A stretch of DNA of 64,000 bases from Margaritifera margaritifera. Lineage: Eukaryota; Mollusca; Bivalvia; Unionida; Margaritiferidae. How positions within the stretch are numbered: position 1 is the first letter of the stretch; each line of letters opens with the position of its first letter. The position numbers and the translations under genes are program-made. The notes below the pieces were generated by a model. The model ran no database searches, had not been told where the DNA came from, and saw nothing but the letters and a program-made list of their open reading frames with translations. Positions 44,151 to 56,779 of the stretch are shown here, one piece after another. The stretch covers positions 806,001 through 870,000 of the forward strand of contig JAQPZY010001670.1 in the NCBI GenBank assembly GCA_029931535.1, written 5' to 3'.

Positions 44151-44879
44151 TAAGACTGTAGGCTGTTTACCATTTTGTGCAATTGGCCTTAACTGCATTT
44201 TTGAGAACTGACTCTGTGAATCTTATTTCCATTCAGATTCCTAGACACTATCTTTCTAAATAAATTGTTCTCCCACTGCACTTTTCCCTTGCAGTAGTCT
44301 TTAGTTTTTTGTTTGTTGAAATTTATGTGACCTAAATGAAGAAATATGAAGAGACTAAAACAGAGAGAGACAGACAAACAGTTGAATGCAATGCAAAAAT
44401 TAAACGAAAATTTAGAAGCGAGTGTATTTTCAATATGTAGCTTCTCCCATATCCAAAAGTACATTTACATCCCAGTGTCCTGTTTTCTATGCCAGTTTTT
44501 AGGTGGAAAGTAATGATGAAATTATTATAAATTTGCCCTATTGCCTAAATCCTAGCGTGATTTATTTACAAACACCTCCACATACAGCTGACCTTCCCTG
44601 TAACAACAAAAAGGAATAACTGATAAAATAACAAAGGAAAACTATTTCTACTACTATTGCTGCTGTTACAACAACTACAACAATCATCATCATCACAACA
44701 GCAACTGCAATAAACTTATCTTAGTCACAGGATTAGTATTATGGAAAGTAGGTCATAATGAGAAACTTTCAGTGAAATAGTGTGGTACTAAATAGCCTTC
44801 ACAATGCATTTAAATAACACCAAGCCTCATAACATCACAGGCACAGACCATGTATAAGGAATATGGACCTAAACACACA
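44151..44879. other. No gene recognised
   Basis: AT-rich with a low-complexity CTACTACTATTGCTGCTG / ACAACAACT patch near 44647-44710. Confidence 0.45.
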
Positions 44880-44995
44880 TCGCATAATGCACCGGCAGAT
44901 CTGGGTCTACGCAGTTTGTAAGGACTAATCAGTAGAACAAACAACATAGACCCTGATCTGCCGGCACATTATGCGACAGCCGATCAGGGTCTATG
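44880..44995. repeat. Palindromic dispersed motif
   Basis: AGACCCTGATC (44949-44959) pairs with GATCAGGGTCT (44982-44992) around CGGCACATTATGCGACAGC. A further inverted partner, CATAATGCACCGGCAGATCT, lies at 44883-44902. Related copies are at 17398-17425 and 23870-23925. The arrangement suggests a short foldback element or conserved transposon terminus. Confidence 0.65.
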
Positions 44996-46613
44996 TTGGT
45001 TACCACTTGGACCTGGCTTATACACAAGTATATTTGGTAATGACCTTATATGTGGAAAACCTTATTATGTGGGCAAGCAAGCGATTATTTTCCCTATTTT
45101 CTGGTCCAGGAGTAGAGACAGGAAAATTGAGCTGGTTATTTAGTATAAGAGATAACTAGACCTTAAGATATTGATCATACAAGTGTCTATATACTGCATG
45201 CCATGATAACACTTATTCCACGGGGGGAGGGGGGGGGAATAGGGGCAATAATTCTGGCAATCATAACAATTTCATCTAAAATTATATTACAAATAAGAAA
45301 TATTGAAATAATGCAAAATGTGTTGTTAAAAACCATATAATATGATTTAAAAGGTAATACTACGATGAATTTATGAGGCTTGCAATATGTACTTGAAAGT
45401 GTCAATGCTGAAATATATTGTAAAAGAACTACTTTCTAATATTTGTGAAGTTGTCAATGTTGACATGAAATGTAATAAAACTTTCCTTAAATGGATACCA
45501 TTAGGACCAAACTTCTGGCTGTTTTATATAAGTTGTCCATTGATCTCCCCAGGAATTGTTGATATCATTGGGGTAAATGCAAAGTAGTGCCATAAAATGT
45601 CTTAAAAAATGCACAATATCATCATAAAAGCCAAGGGAAAAAAATTAAATACAAAAGAAAGCACAAATATTTACATAGTATTCTTTATTTCCCTAATTTA
45701 TATAATGTTTTTATCCCAAGGCTCATTACAGTCTTTCAGTGTAAATAATAGATATCTTTCTTTTCTTCACAACCCCACTATATCTTTGGTTCCGCTCTAC
45801 AGTTATTATGTACTTATGAGAGAGGAACAGGGATAAGGTGAAGCTGTTCACATTGGCAACATGCACAGTGGAGAGAATGTTGGCATACCTCTATACTACT
45901 TTCATGTACTGTGACTGAAATTTCTTTACATGCGGTAATTATAAAAACTATGCACTATCTAAAGCAGACAGCAGATGGCTGCTCCCAGGTGCTCAAAAAA
46001 TTAGCCTGAACTAGCCCAAAGTACACTAACTTTAGCATTTATTTAAATAGAGCAGAGTAGATAATACAAGTTTCTGAAAGTGCAAAAAATGATTTATAAA
46101 ATATATAAAAAGTAAAGGAAGTCATTGGCTTGGTTTTTTCCAATTTACCTTTGAAGTCCTGGAAGTGAAAATGACCAATGAAAGATAGCAGCCTTTTGAG
46201 AGGTGCTCATCTGAAGTAAGGCCAAGCTGTATACTCTCCAACCCAAATTACACTCAACAATCATACACCAAAATAAAGGGAATTATGAGTTATTTTAACA
46301 ATACCTAAGATATACAAGGTCTTTTTTAAATAAGCAGGAAAACAGTGAGGAAAACATGGGAAATTCTTTTTCTTTAAAAATCAAATCCTATGCAAAGTAT
46401 GAAAGTGCAGAGTGGAACCTTTACTGTCACATTAAACTAAAAGTCTGTAAGGAAAAATCCAGCTGTGCTGATGGTTACAACATAATTGAGCATCCTCTGT
46501 GACAGTTTGTTCCTCAACACACTCTTGATTCTGTTAATGATTTAAAAGGACCTTTTACAGTCTGAAATAAAATGGAACAGAAAGTTTATTAATGGATGTA
46601 AGAAAATATAACA
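44996..46613. other. No gene recognised
   Basis: AT-rich with a G run (about 45221-45238). Frames at 45387-45836 carry no motif. Confidence 0.4.
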
Positions 46614-47779
46614 AGAGTGCCATGAAGGGGCTGAAGCCTCCAGGAAATCAAGATAAGACCATTTCTTCCTTTTAACTGCTGAGTGTTGAAACCATCTTTG
46701 ATATTCTACAGTGATAACAAGATTTCAAATTAGTGGCTGTGGTGGACATATTGGATGCCAGATTGGCACCAGTTTTATTTATGACCAACAAGACATTTTA
46801 AGAAGTCTTCTCGTGGAAACTACTTGTTGATATGACTTTCCGTTTTGGAGGAGTAACAATAACAATATTTTCAAGATAGGTGCCATGGTGGCCTTATTGG
46901 ATATTAGACTGGCACCATTTGTGTTTAGTAACAACTGGAAATCATAGGTCTTTTGATGAATGCACAATGTCGATATGACCAGTCATCTATGAGAAGTAGT
47001 GATATTAAGATTTTCAAGATGGCCATTGTGGCAGCCATGTTAGAGGTTGAATCAGCACCATTTTCATTTACGACTACCTAGATATCATAAGAAGTCTTTC
47101 AGTGAAAACCCCATACTGATTTGACCATTCATTAAGGAACAGTAGTGATAACAAGAGTTTCAAGTTGACCACTGTGGCAAACATACTGAATGTCTGAATG
47201 GCACCATTTTCATTTAAGATGAACAAGACATCTTAAAAAGTCTTTCAGTGAAAATACTATGCTAATACAACCATTCATTCAGGAGTGTAGCGATACAAAT
47301 TTTTTCAAGATGGCCACTATGGCAGGTATACTGAATGTCTGAATGACACCATTTTCATTTAGGACCAACTGGACATCATAAGTTGTTTAATAAAAACCCC
47401 ATGGTGATATGACCATCCATTCAGGAGAAGTAGTGATAATATTTTTAAGATGGCCACTGTGGTGGCCATATTGGACATCAGATCTGCACCATTTTCATCA
47501 AGGACCAACTAGACATCATAAAAAAGTCTTTTGGTGAAAACCTCTTGTTGATATCTATTCAGGAGGAGTAGTGATAACAAGATTTTCAAGAGTGTTACTG
47601 TGGTGGCCATATTAGATGTCTGAGTGGCACCATTTTTATTCCATTGGATGAATGTGTGTGTAAAGTTTCATGGCAATCCTCCAAGAAGTTTAGGAGTAGT
47701 GATAACAAACTTGTGCTAACAGACGGACAGGCAACAGACCATCCCATAAGCTGTTCTGGTCTATGATCAGTAGAGCTAA
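46614..47779 (+). mobile_element. HINE/pearl-type element, copy E
   Basis: The 5' end is degenerate (AGAGTGCCATGAAGGGGCTG). About seven 140-bp units follow (CAAGATGGCCATTGTGGCAG near 47014, and others), then the unique terminal sequence GGATGAATGTGTGTGTAAAG. The element closes with TTCTGGTCTATGATCAGTAG and AGCTAA (CTAA at 47776-47779). This is the most complete 3' terminus in the window and matches copies A and C. Confidence 0.75.
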
Positions 47780-48920
47780 AATAAACTCACCCGATTCCTA
47801 AGTGAGCCACCAAGGTAAAAAATTTTAAGGGTCAGACAGTCACGTATTGTTAATAATGACAGAATAACTAATATAACACATATTCCTTTCCATTAGGAAC
47901 AATACTGTCAGTATATGAATATATTTGTTATGGTTTAATTCATTCAGTGTCTGAGACCTAAAATATTGTTTATGCATTAATTTTTATCTACCTGCTGTAG
48001 ACACAGTAAACACTAGTTGCTTATTGTTTGAGAAATATTTCAAATATAAATCAAGGAATAATCCAAAATGCTTCCTTACACGTTTTCAAAACAGATAAAA
48101 TTGAAGATAAAAACTGATCCTGTTCTTATTTGGATAGACAGATAAAGAGAAATTAATTGAGCAGCACCCACTTAAGATTTAATTTTGATTTTATTGACCA
48201 AACTATTTTTTTTCTTTCTCCGAGTAAACTATTCATTCATGAAATTTTACTCATCACATGTATGTTCCAGAAAACAACAAGAAGAAGCACAACAACAATA
48301 ATACTACAACTATAACAACCAAAATAATAGATTGTAATAGTGCTCTGTGTATCTTTTACAATCCCATCCCCACCCCTACCTCACCCATTGCTAAGTAGAT
48401 CTAAACCAAAAGTTAGCAACATGGAACACTTACCATTTAACCCAACAATTTCCATCCAAGGATAGGAAATCTTCCATTCAGTGTTTTATCATCCCACTAA
48501 TTTAATTTCTTATGATATGACTTTTACACCACTAGATCTATATGATTCTGAATCTGCAAACTGGACAGCTGCTCTTCTTAGTCTGGTCAACTGGGGGCTG
48601 GCTGGGTACTGGGTAGTTTCATATTCTTTTTGATGGTGTGTCGATTTTATTGAATAAGCATTAAGGATTTTAATACATGTAACTTAAAAATCAACATGTG
48701 CAATGCATACTGAGCTGGTAGTAAAGGCGAAATAATATAACCAACCAGTAGATTCCATCATCACAAGGGATCACGTTAGTATGTCAATGCAAAGACTAAA
48801 CCAGCATCAAAATTTGCGCACTGTCAGTTGGGTCAAGCCAGGAACAAAAGATAATGGCTAAAGAAGTGGTAATTAACTCGGATTATCTTAATTACATACC
48901 CAAGAAGTGGTAAGAAATAC
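47780..48920. other. No gene recognised
   Basis: AT-rich with a low-complexity AACAACAAGAAGAAGCACAA patch near 48270. No coding signal. Confidence 0.4.
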
Positions 48921-49330
48921 ACAAGTTTCTGGGTAATACATTTAATAACTCTATACAAACATTAGTATCCAACAATATCAGTAATATACTGTACTAGATA
49001 TAATAGAAGATGTCAGGTCTCAGAAGGTCTTGTCCACACAAGTTTCTAGGTACATGTATCGAGTTAATAACTCTATACAAACATTAGTATCCAACAATAT
49101 CAGTAATATACTGTACTGGATATAATAGAAGATGTCAGGTTTCAGAGTGTCTTGTCCACACAAGTTTCTAGGTACATATATGGAGTTAATAACTCGATAC
49201 AAACAATCAGTATCCAAAATTATCAGTAATATACTTTAAATAATAGAAGATGTCAGGTTTCAGAGTGTCCAGTCGACGCAAGTTTCTGGGTATAGAATTA
49301 ATAACTCTACAAACAATTAGTATCCAACAA
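48921..49330. repeat. Tandem repeat, about 120-bp unit, 3.5 copies
   Basis: CAAGTTTCTRGGTA recurs at about 48922, 49039, 49160 and 49280, with TTAATAACTCTATACAAACA, GTATCCAACAATATCAGTAA and TAATAGAAGATGTCAGGTTT between. Confidence 0.92.
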
Positions 49331-50299
49331 CGTAGATTGATATCTTTATTTATTCCAATGAACAAAGAATACATATAATTGATCATATAAAGTGGTAGAA
49401 CAAAGAGTAAAAAAAGAAGTGGATGACATAAACAAAGGAACAAAAATGTATGTAATATTGTACACCCTACCTTTTGTTATGATTCTGCAGATATTAACGT
49501 GACACATGAATGTGTTATGAATGAACGGCATCATTGAGATTCACTATTGTAGTGTATGATCTGAAGTATGTGCATGTATGTCCATTATTCTATGTATATA
49601 TATTTCTTCTACATACATGTTACTGTGCTGATGCATATAAAGTAGACATACATAATTTGGTCATTTTGAAACAGGTCTAGTAAATTGGTTTCCCATTCCT
49701 AGGAGAATATGCAAAAAATCAATACCAAATGGTTTGTCAAGTTACACCTACACACAGACCCCAAACTTGTTAATAACTCCAAAACTTCTCTTGGTCTGGA
49801 GTTAAAAAACTACAACCAGGAATAAAATTTTGTACAACACATGTTGTACACATAGCACATCGGTGACAAAAGCTTTCGTCAATATCTTTCAAATGTCTTG
49901 AAATAATGTTAGCCACAACAGTTTTTCAACAGCTGGGAAATTTTCTGCCAACTTCCCAGATTAACAAAGGAGCCAAATAATTATTTAGTATCGATCATGA
50001 AAACCTGCATAAAGATGCATCTTGCAATAGTCTTAATTTCAAAAGTTTTCTTAAAACATATCAATATTTCCTTTAACTAAGTGTCTCCATGCCAGCTTTC
50101 TGGGATGGTCCCATGCATAATATACTAATCTACAAATGATTTTAAATTATTTTTCCTAGACCCCTATAGATTTCTGGGATAAAGCCCATTTGTTTGCATT
50201 GAGATTTGGGCAAGTGGTAATTAAACAAGTGTAACATAAATACTTGCTTTGAGAGATAATCTGTTGACAGTCTGCACATTTTTACCAAGAAATTCACCT
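49331..50299. other. No gene recognised
   Basis: AT-rich. Short overlapping frames without motifs. Confidence 0.4.
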
Positions 50300-50590
50300 T
50301 TCTCTGGTCAATATATGCTTCTGTAGGTTTGATGTTGTGGGGTTTAATGCCATTTTTCAGTAAATGATAGGCTATACATGGTGGCCAGTATATCTGGTGG
50401 AGGAGGAAGCTGGGAAGACCCTGGGAAGAATCACCTACCCATGGTAAGTTACATGCAAGCTTTCTCACATACCCACATTGGACCAGCTGAGACTTGAATT
50501 CACACGGACAAGGGGTGAGATGGGTGAGTGATCTGTGAGGTGAGTGCCTTAGAACACTCGACAACCTGGGGCCCCTGCTTCAGTAGGGTT
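50300..50590 (-). mobile_element. tRNA-derived SINE with mollusc-type 3' body
   Basis: On the minus strand the head CCAGGTTGTCGAGTGTTCTA with AGGCACT is a Leu/Ser-tRNA-like A-box region. GTGTGAATTCAAGTCTCAGC holds the B box. The body contains CTTCCCAGCTTCCTCC, CTGGCCACCATGTATAGCCT and TGGCATTAAACCCCACAACA. This 3' module resembles one I associate with mollusc SINEs. It explains a 140-codon minus-strand frame here, which is not a gene. Confidence 0.65.
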
Positions 50591-50862
50591 CATGCCTAGC
50601 AAACCTAATGCTACATAGGTTCTTGAGTAGATATCCTGCATGTGCTTTGAACAAAAATGGTGACCCTATCTAATGCTAATATATTATGTGGGGATAGATT
50701 ATACCATGTCTTCTAACCATATAGTGCCTGTTGTATTGTGACACTTTTGTACAATATTCTACCAGACAATAGATTGAATTCATAAGTATTTACTCTAAGA
50801 TTAAAAAAGTTAAACAAACAACTTGTAAGTTTATATTTTGCATCTTTGATCTTTTCATTACC

Positions 50863-51030
50863 CACACAAGTTTCTGGGTAATAGAAGTAAAAACTATACA
50901 AACAATAAGTATCCATCAATATCAGTAATGTATTGTAAAATCACAACAATATCAGTAATGTATTGTAAAATCACAACAATATCAGTAATGTATTGTAAAA
51001 TCACAACAATATCAATAATGTAGTGTAATA
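50863..51030. repeat. Partial 120-bp unit followed by 30-bp array
   Basis: 50863-50940 repeats the 48921-49330 unit (CACACAAGTTTCTGGGTAAT, then ATCAGTAATGTATTG). It is followed by four copies of a 30-bp unit, AACAATATCAGTAATGTATT plus GTAAAATCAC, at 50915-51030. The shorter array was therefore generated from the end of a 120-bp unit. Confidence 0.9.
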
Positions 51031-51948
51031 ACTCTACACAAACATTTGGTAATTACAACAAAGTAACTATGTGGTCAATTAGACCTAACAACCATTTACA
51101 TGTATTTTGTATTTCATCAATTATAAGGTTTATCAACAATGTCTCCAACTGATTTTGCTTCTTTATTTGACAATGTACTAGTTACATCTCAAAATCACTT
51201 ACTGCAGTCTAAAGGGTCATTTGGTGAAACCTCTGCTATCGTTTCACAGGTGAATGCTGTGACCTGATCATGTTATTAGCTTTGGGCAATAGTGTAAAAG
51301 AAAGATATAACACTCTCAAATCTTTTGTTGTAAATCAACTGCTGGAGGGTGAGATGGCCGCATGTAATAACAGCTATGATTCTGTCAATTATTTTTCATA
51401 TATTTAGAAGTTGTTGTCTTGCTGCTGCTTTGTCAAGAACTTTCAGTCGTATTAAAGAGTGAAGTCCAATCAAAATATCCATGATACCAATATAAATATC
51501 AGAAAAGATTACAGCCAAGGATAAAAGTATGACCATTATTCAATATCAATATTAAATAATGCTTTAATCATCCAATATCTTGATGGTACATGTATTAACT
51601 TATTTACATCGTTTGACTAAAATTGGGTCATACAAATTGGGTCAGAAATACCATCTCTTGAGTAGTAATAAGCTCATCCAATCAGATGCAAGATTGTCTC
51701 ATCAACATGTGTAGATCTCTCTCATAATAGAACTCATTGATATCTTGATGATATAAGACTTCTTACAAACTTTTAAAAAAATCTGATAAGAAACAGAGTG
51801 GAGAAATATAACCTAAAGAGAGGTAACAAGCAATTCTTGATGGATATAGGGCCATATAGTAAACTCACTTGGTCTTGTGGCATGGAGAGAGATAATAATG
51901 ATGCAGAATGCTGGCAATTTCATTCAAAGCCTTGTTAATACAAGAGAC
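51031..51948. other. No gene recognised
   Basis: AT-rich; no motif. Confidence 0.4.
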
Positions 51949-52046
51949 CCACTTTTTATGGAGTCTACTTTTATCCAGTCCAGCTTTTATCAAGTCCACT
52001 TTTTATCAAGTCCACCATTTATCAAGTCCAGCTTTTATCTGCCCAG
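51949..52046. repeat. Minisatellite, 16-17-bp unit, five to six copies
   Basis: TTTTATCAAGTCCAC-like units recur between 51949 and 52046, with variants TTTTATGGAGTCTAC and TTTTATCCAGTCCAG. Confidence 0.85.
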
Positions 52047-53543
52047 AAAGTATAGAAACTTTAACACTAACCTTAATTTAAGGTGTGGATAAAGTATGTA
52101 CAGACCTGCTCACGAATGCCAAAGTGATTGCTCTGTCAAACTTCCACTAAGATCAGCTCAATAATAAAGCTGTATGCAAAATTTGGTTAAAATCTAACAA
52201 TTCTAATAAAGTTATGTTGTGGAACCCAAGTAAAGGAGGGGTCATAACTCCTCAAAATGATAACACAGAAAGCTCAAAATCAAACTTGTCCAGGCATTAT
52301 TCTCCCCAGAAATGTTTAAAGGTGTATTGGAAAACATACCATCAGTTTGGTATATTAACTGCAAAAGAAACTATTTTATCATGAATATGCATAAAAGTAC
52401 TGAATATTGTAGGTCTACTGAAATGTGGAAAAGGTACATATGTTATATATATTATCTTAAATATTGGTTAAATTAGACTTAAAAAGTCATTTCTGCAACA
52501 TGAAAGAATCTGTCAAAGTGAGTGAGCAATGAAGGTATAGGGACAACATCACTTAAGAAGAAGTGGGGCTAAGAAAGTGCAGGAGGATCAGTGCAGCTAA
52601 CAGAAAGTTGTATGGATTACCCAACAGCTTACTGTTCTGGAGAGAACACTGTCAAGGTTTCATCAGTATAAAGCTCCAAGTTTGTAGAGCAGGGTTGTAA
52701 TGAGAAATGTGCACACAAGAGATTGTGACAAGAAAATATAGATCTTTCATAAGGTAAGATTTAGCCAATGTTGAAATGGCATGAACAACCGATACCTGAC
52801 TCAGTCATGATATTGGAGTGCTGGCAGGTGTACAGATAGTATAGTAGTATAGTTCTACCATGGTACCCACCCAATATTGTCTATAAGTCATGGGAATAAC
52901 TGTCTGTTGCCTGCTAGTGTAGTGATATTATGACTGCATCACGCATTGCTTGTATGAGGTAAATTTCTTGTTGGCTGCAGAATCTGGAAATTTTGCTGTT
53001 ACAGAATAGAGGATGAACTACATTCCCAGTTTGTTATAGGAGGGAAAAAAGTTACTCTATGACACACTGACAAATATATAAGATTTTTCATACTTTAAAT
53101 AACCTAGTATCATGTGCTGTCTAGATAACACAGCCAGTGTAGTTGTGGAACTTGTACACAAGAAGTAAAATAGAGTCTATTTGGCAGGGGTGGGGTGGGG
53201 TAGCAATCACCTAAGCAAATGATTATGCTGCATGGAAGCTGTCTTTAACACATGCCTGGCGTATTTAGTTCACATAATACGAGATCATATATTTCAATAC
53301 ACCATTCCTGTTGCACAACTCATTCAACATAAAGCACAGGTCTTTGAGTGCTTTCCATGGTATGATGCAACTGCAAACACTGTTATTGCTCTTTGATGAT
53401 CATGGTGATGTTTATGTTGTGTTTCAAAATTCTTTCATATTCTATGGACAGTATTCAGGGGCCTAAACAAACATGTAATAGCTGTATTTTAGTATGTAGG
53501 ATCTTAAAGGCTGAGGTCACACTATAAAAGACAGATTATGGCA
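52047..53543. other. No gene recognised
   Basis: No open frame with motif or splice pattern found on either strand. Confidence 0.4.
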
Positions 53544-53645
53544 TCTGTCTCATTCTCACATGGTCTGCTTATCTGTCTCATTCTCACATGGTCTGCTTAT
53601 CTGCTTTTTTTTTCAGTTCAGTTCTCACATGGTCTGCTTATCTGG
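53544..53645. repeat. 29-bp tandem repeat, about three copies
   Basis: TCTCACATGGTCTGCTTATC occurs three times. The first two copies are 29 bp apart; the third is separated by a T-rich spacer. Confidence 0.88.
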
Positions 53646-54753
53646 TTTGTTGTTTCAGTTCAGTTTTTGTTTTCAAGAAACACAGACTGACAGGTTAAAA
53701 TTGAGAAATATCGAGGCAATTTCATACATGGTTTGCAATATGATTGGTCAGAGGTACCTAAAATCACTTATAAGTACTTATTAACTGAGAGTAGTTGATA
53801 TGTCAATTAGTATACAATGCAGATCACAACATGACTGAAATACTAACATCAGGCTTTCACATCTAAATTTATTGGCATGCTAATGAAATGACCTGTCAAA
53901 CCAGTTATACTTTCACCCATTTTATGCATGTAGGTCAGATGCAAATCTCAGCTTCTGTCTACACAAAACTGTTTATGTATGGAATTGTTTTTCACAAATG
54001 ACATGTTTAAAATATCATTATTGTACATATAGTGGCATCAAGAGTTATGGTAATCTAATTTGATTTGACTCACCTTTCCTTCATCAGTGGTGACAATTCC
54101 AATTTTGATCTACTGCCCTTCAATGATTATGAGGGGAAAATGGTCTCCAAATTCAGCTTTTTTGTACTTTTTCTATGTGAAAATTGGGCCACTTACATGA
54201 AATTTCACTTCCCCAACAACAATCTTTAGCTCTATGAGATAGTTGGGCTAGGGAATTTTTGTTCCTGCTTTATAATGCAGACCTCATATGTTCACTTGCA
54301 CATGGCGATGGGGGGGGGGGGATATCTCCCCCCTCCCTACCCTCAAGTCAAACATCTGCACTTTGTGACAAGAAGTCTGACTTTTAAAAGAAAACATAAT
54401 CACTCAAGATTTTTAAATGCCATAAGCCTTAACTTGCCAACAGTGAAAAATTACACCACTATTTCCTGTCCTAAGTCTCTCTGTATAAATGGTTTATCTG
54501 TCCTGTGTACTAACAATGGAGTAAGATGTTTTCCAGATGTTATGTCTCTATTGTCTGAGAAAAATGTAACAGAAAGAAAGTTAAACCAACAAATCAAGTA
54601 AAAATCAACAATTTATTTCTACATAATAAAAATGAAAATCAAAAGACACAGTAACGTAAATTAAAATCAAATAATCCAATAATCCTAAGTGTCCTAATCA
54701 CAAGTCCTAAATATAGAATGTTCCGAATGAAATACTGTATCCTTGAATGTGGT
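53646..54753. other. No gene recognised
   Basis: Contains a G-run/C-run pair (about 54309-54337). A 108-codon frame at 54275-54601 starts in that low-complexity stretch and shows no motif. Confidence 0.4.
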
Positions 54754-54815
54754 GATGTGCCAATAGTCTTTAATGTCCTGATGTACCAATAGTCTTTAAT
54801 GTGCTGATGTGCCAA
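54754..54815. repeat. 26-bp tandem repeat, 2.4 copies
   Basis: GATGTGCCAATAGTCTTTAA begins at 54754 and 54780 and, truncated, at 54806. Confidence 0.88.
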
Positions 54816-56533
54816 AATGAAGTACTCCAGAATATCTTTGAATAAGTTCACATAAATCCCCAAATTGTCAATTTCAAAATCCAAAATCCAAAAGTCTATG
54901 AGCACTTTTATAATCCAATGGGTATTTTAAATAATTCCTCTCTTGGAATTTGGAGTGATTTTTCACAACTGTAATAACCCTTTAAAAACTGACGTTAAGG
55001 TCGAAACTGAACACTGTCCACTAAACATGGTATATATAAAGATAGGTCACATGACACAATGTTTTATAAAATTGTATGGTATATGTGACTTTAACACATA
55101 ATTCTCAGGGAAATTCTAGTTTTATCTGTAAACAAAATCAACCCTTACCTCAAACTGAATCAATAACTTGTTTACCAAAACCATCCTTGAACTCAAATAA
55201 TAAGTAAACAACCTAATTCAAGGAAAATAGCTAAACATGTAAACCTGATATATAACATTAAGGTCTGAGCAAATATTAAAGTCAAGAAACATTTATAATT
55301 TCCTAAAATATTTATAATATTATATAAACATCATACATAACATGGATCACCTATTTCTGAGGATGTACCTTTTAAACACGAGTTGAAGCAAACCAGAAAT
55401 TGTATGTTTCAGAATTCTCGATGTAGACAGTACAGTCAATAATCTTTCAAAATCCATGTTGCTTGAAGGAAATAAAGATAAGCAGACAAACAAATCTTAT
55501 ACTGTCCAATCAGCTGTATTATACACTACATACTATGATCACATGACCGGTCATTTGGATCAAAACCTGGATAGCACAATAACATATACTAAGTACGTAG
55601 GAAGATATTCACTTATTTTTACCAATAAGTCTGTCAAACCATTAATATATGCAAATGCTACTTAAGCTTTCTAATTTGTTACTATAATAGTAAATGTGCA
55701 ATACTTTGTAGTTTTTTAAAATAATTTTGATTTATTTTGCACTGCCTCTTACATTATCTGCATCTTTTGCCATGTGTTAAGCTAGCACTGTGACATAATT
55801 TGGGGTATCTGTTAAAGACGTAAATGCAACAATTTTCTGCTGTTTTCTAAAGACCATTTTACCTGCTTTATTTAAGCATTGATGATAAGAAGGCAAAAAC
55901 CCATATGATTTAATTCATACATCTAAGTACTTGTCTCTGTTTTACCAAGTAATATCTATATTATATGGTCAAAACTTAAAGAGTCTTTGACATGGTTTTT
56001 TATACACTGATTTTAGAATCTGTGATTGGCCTTTTTCAGACTCGTGGCATAAAAAACTTTAAAATTCAAATGCCAAAAAATTTTATTAAAGACAGGTTCA
56101 TATACATGTACATCATTCACAGAAAAACGTGACACAGTTTGTAACAGGTGGGAAAATGTTTACTGATAAATGAAAAATCATGAGCAAAAATTAACAGTAA
56201 TCTGAATGAAAGCAGACACACACATACACACAAACTTCAATTAATCTAGTAACTTTTTTAAAATTTAGACTGTTATGTGCTCTTATTACTACCAATCAAA
56301 AAAAATAATGTGTGCAAGTTTTTAACAATTTTGTTGCTGCCAAAATACTTTGTAAACAGATGTTACAGAAAATGACATGACAATGCATAGTGGTAGACTT
56401 GAAAATAGTTCCAGAATTTGCCACAAATATCTCCACAAGCTGATCAAACATTCTTATAAAGAAATTTTTATTCAAACTCTTCTCAAGTGTCCTATGAATG
56501 ATGGAAAGTAAGTTGTTCTTTTTAGCAAATTAT
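54816..56533. other. No gene recognised
   Basis: AT-rich; no coding block or repeat unit identified. Confidence 0.4.
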
Positions 56534-56779
56534 GTTTCTCCAAGAATACTTACCTGATAGCATTAACATTTGGAAAATAAATTCCACAACCAATCTCATC
56601 TTTTCTGTCTATATACCATATAGACTAAGGGAAGAAACTCTGACTCATTACCTCCCTTCAACCACTGCAAGGCAGCACCAGTTTTAAGTTCACCAATAAA
56701 TCAGCTATGATGCTCACATTCACAGGGAGGTTGGGAGGGGTTTATCATAATGTGATCAGGTAAGTATTCTCAAAGAAAC
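56534..56779. repeat. Inverted repeat pair, 32-bp arms
   Basis: GTTTCTCCAAGAATACTTAC at 56534 pairs with an inverted copy (GGTAAGTATTCTCAAAGAAAC) ending at 56779. 27 of 32 positions match, and the arms are separated by 182 bp. It could be the DIRS terminal/internal complementary region or a separate foldback element inserted at the element's end. Confidence 0.65.

Noticed and set aside
43390..44153. Open frames of 155 and 108 codons
   Set aside because: Produced by the 48-bp unit. Units of other lengths break the frame, and no start context or domain is present.
50142..50564. 140-codon minus-strand frame
   Set aside because: Coincides with a tRNA-derived SINE and has no protein motif.
54275..54601. 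108-codon plus-strand frame
   Set aside because: Starts in a G/C-run low-complexity stretch and has no recognisable domain or splice boundaries.
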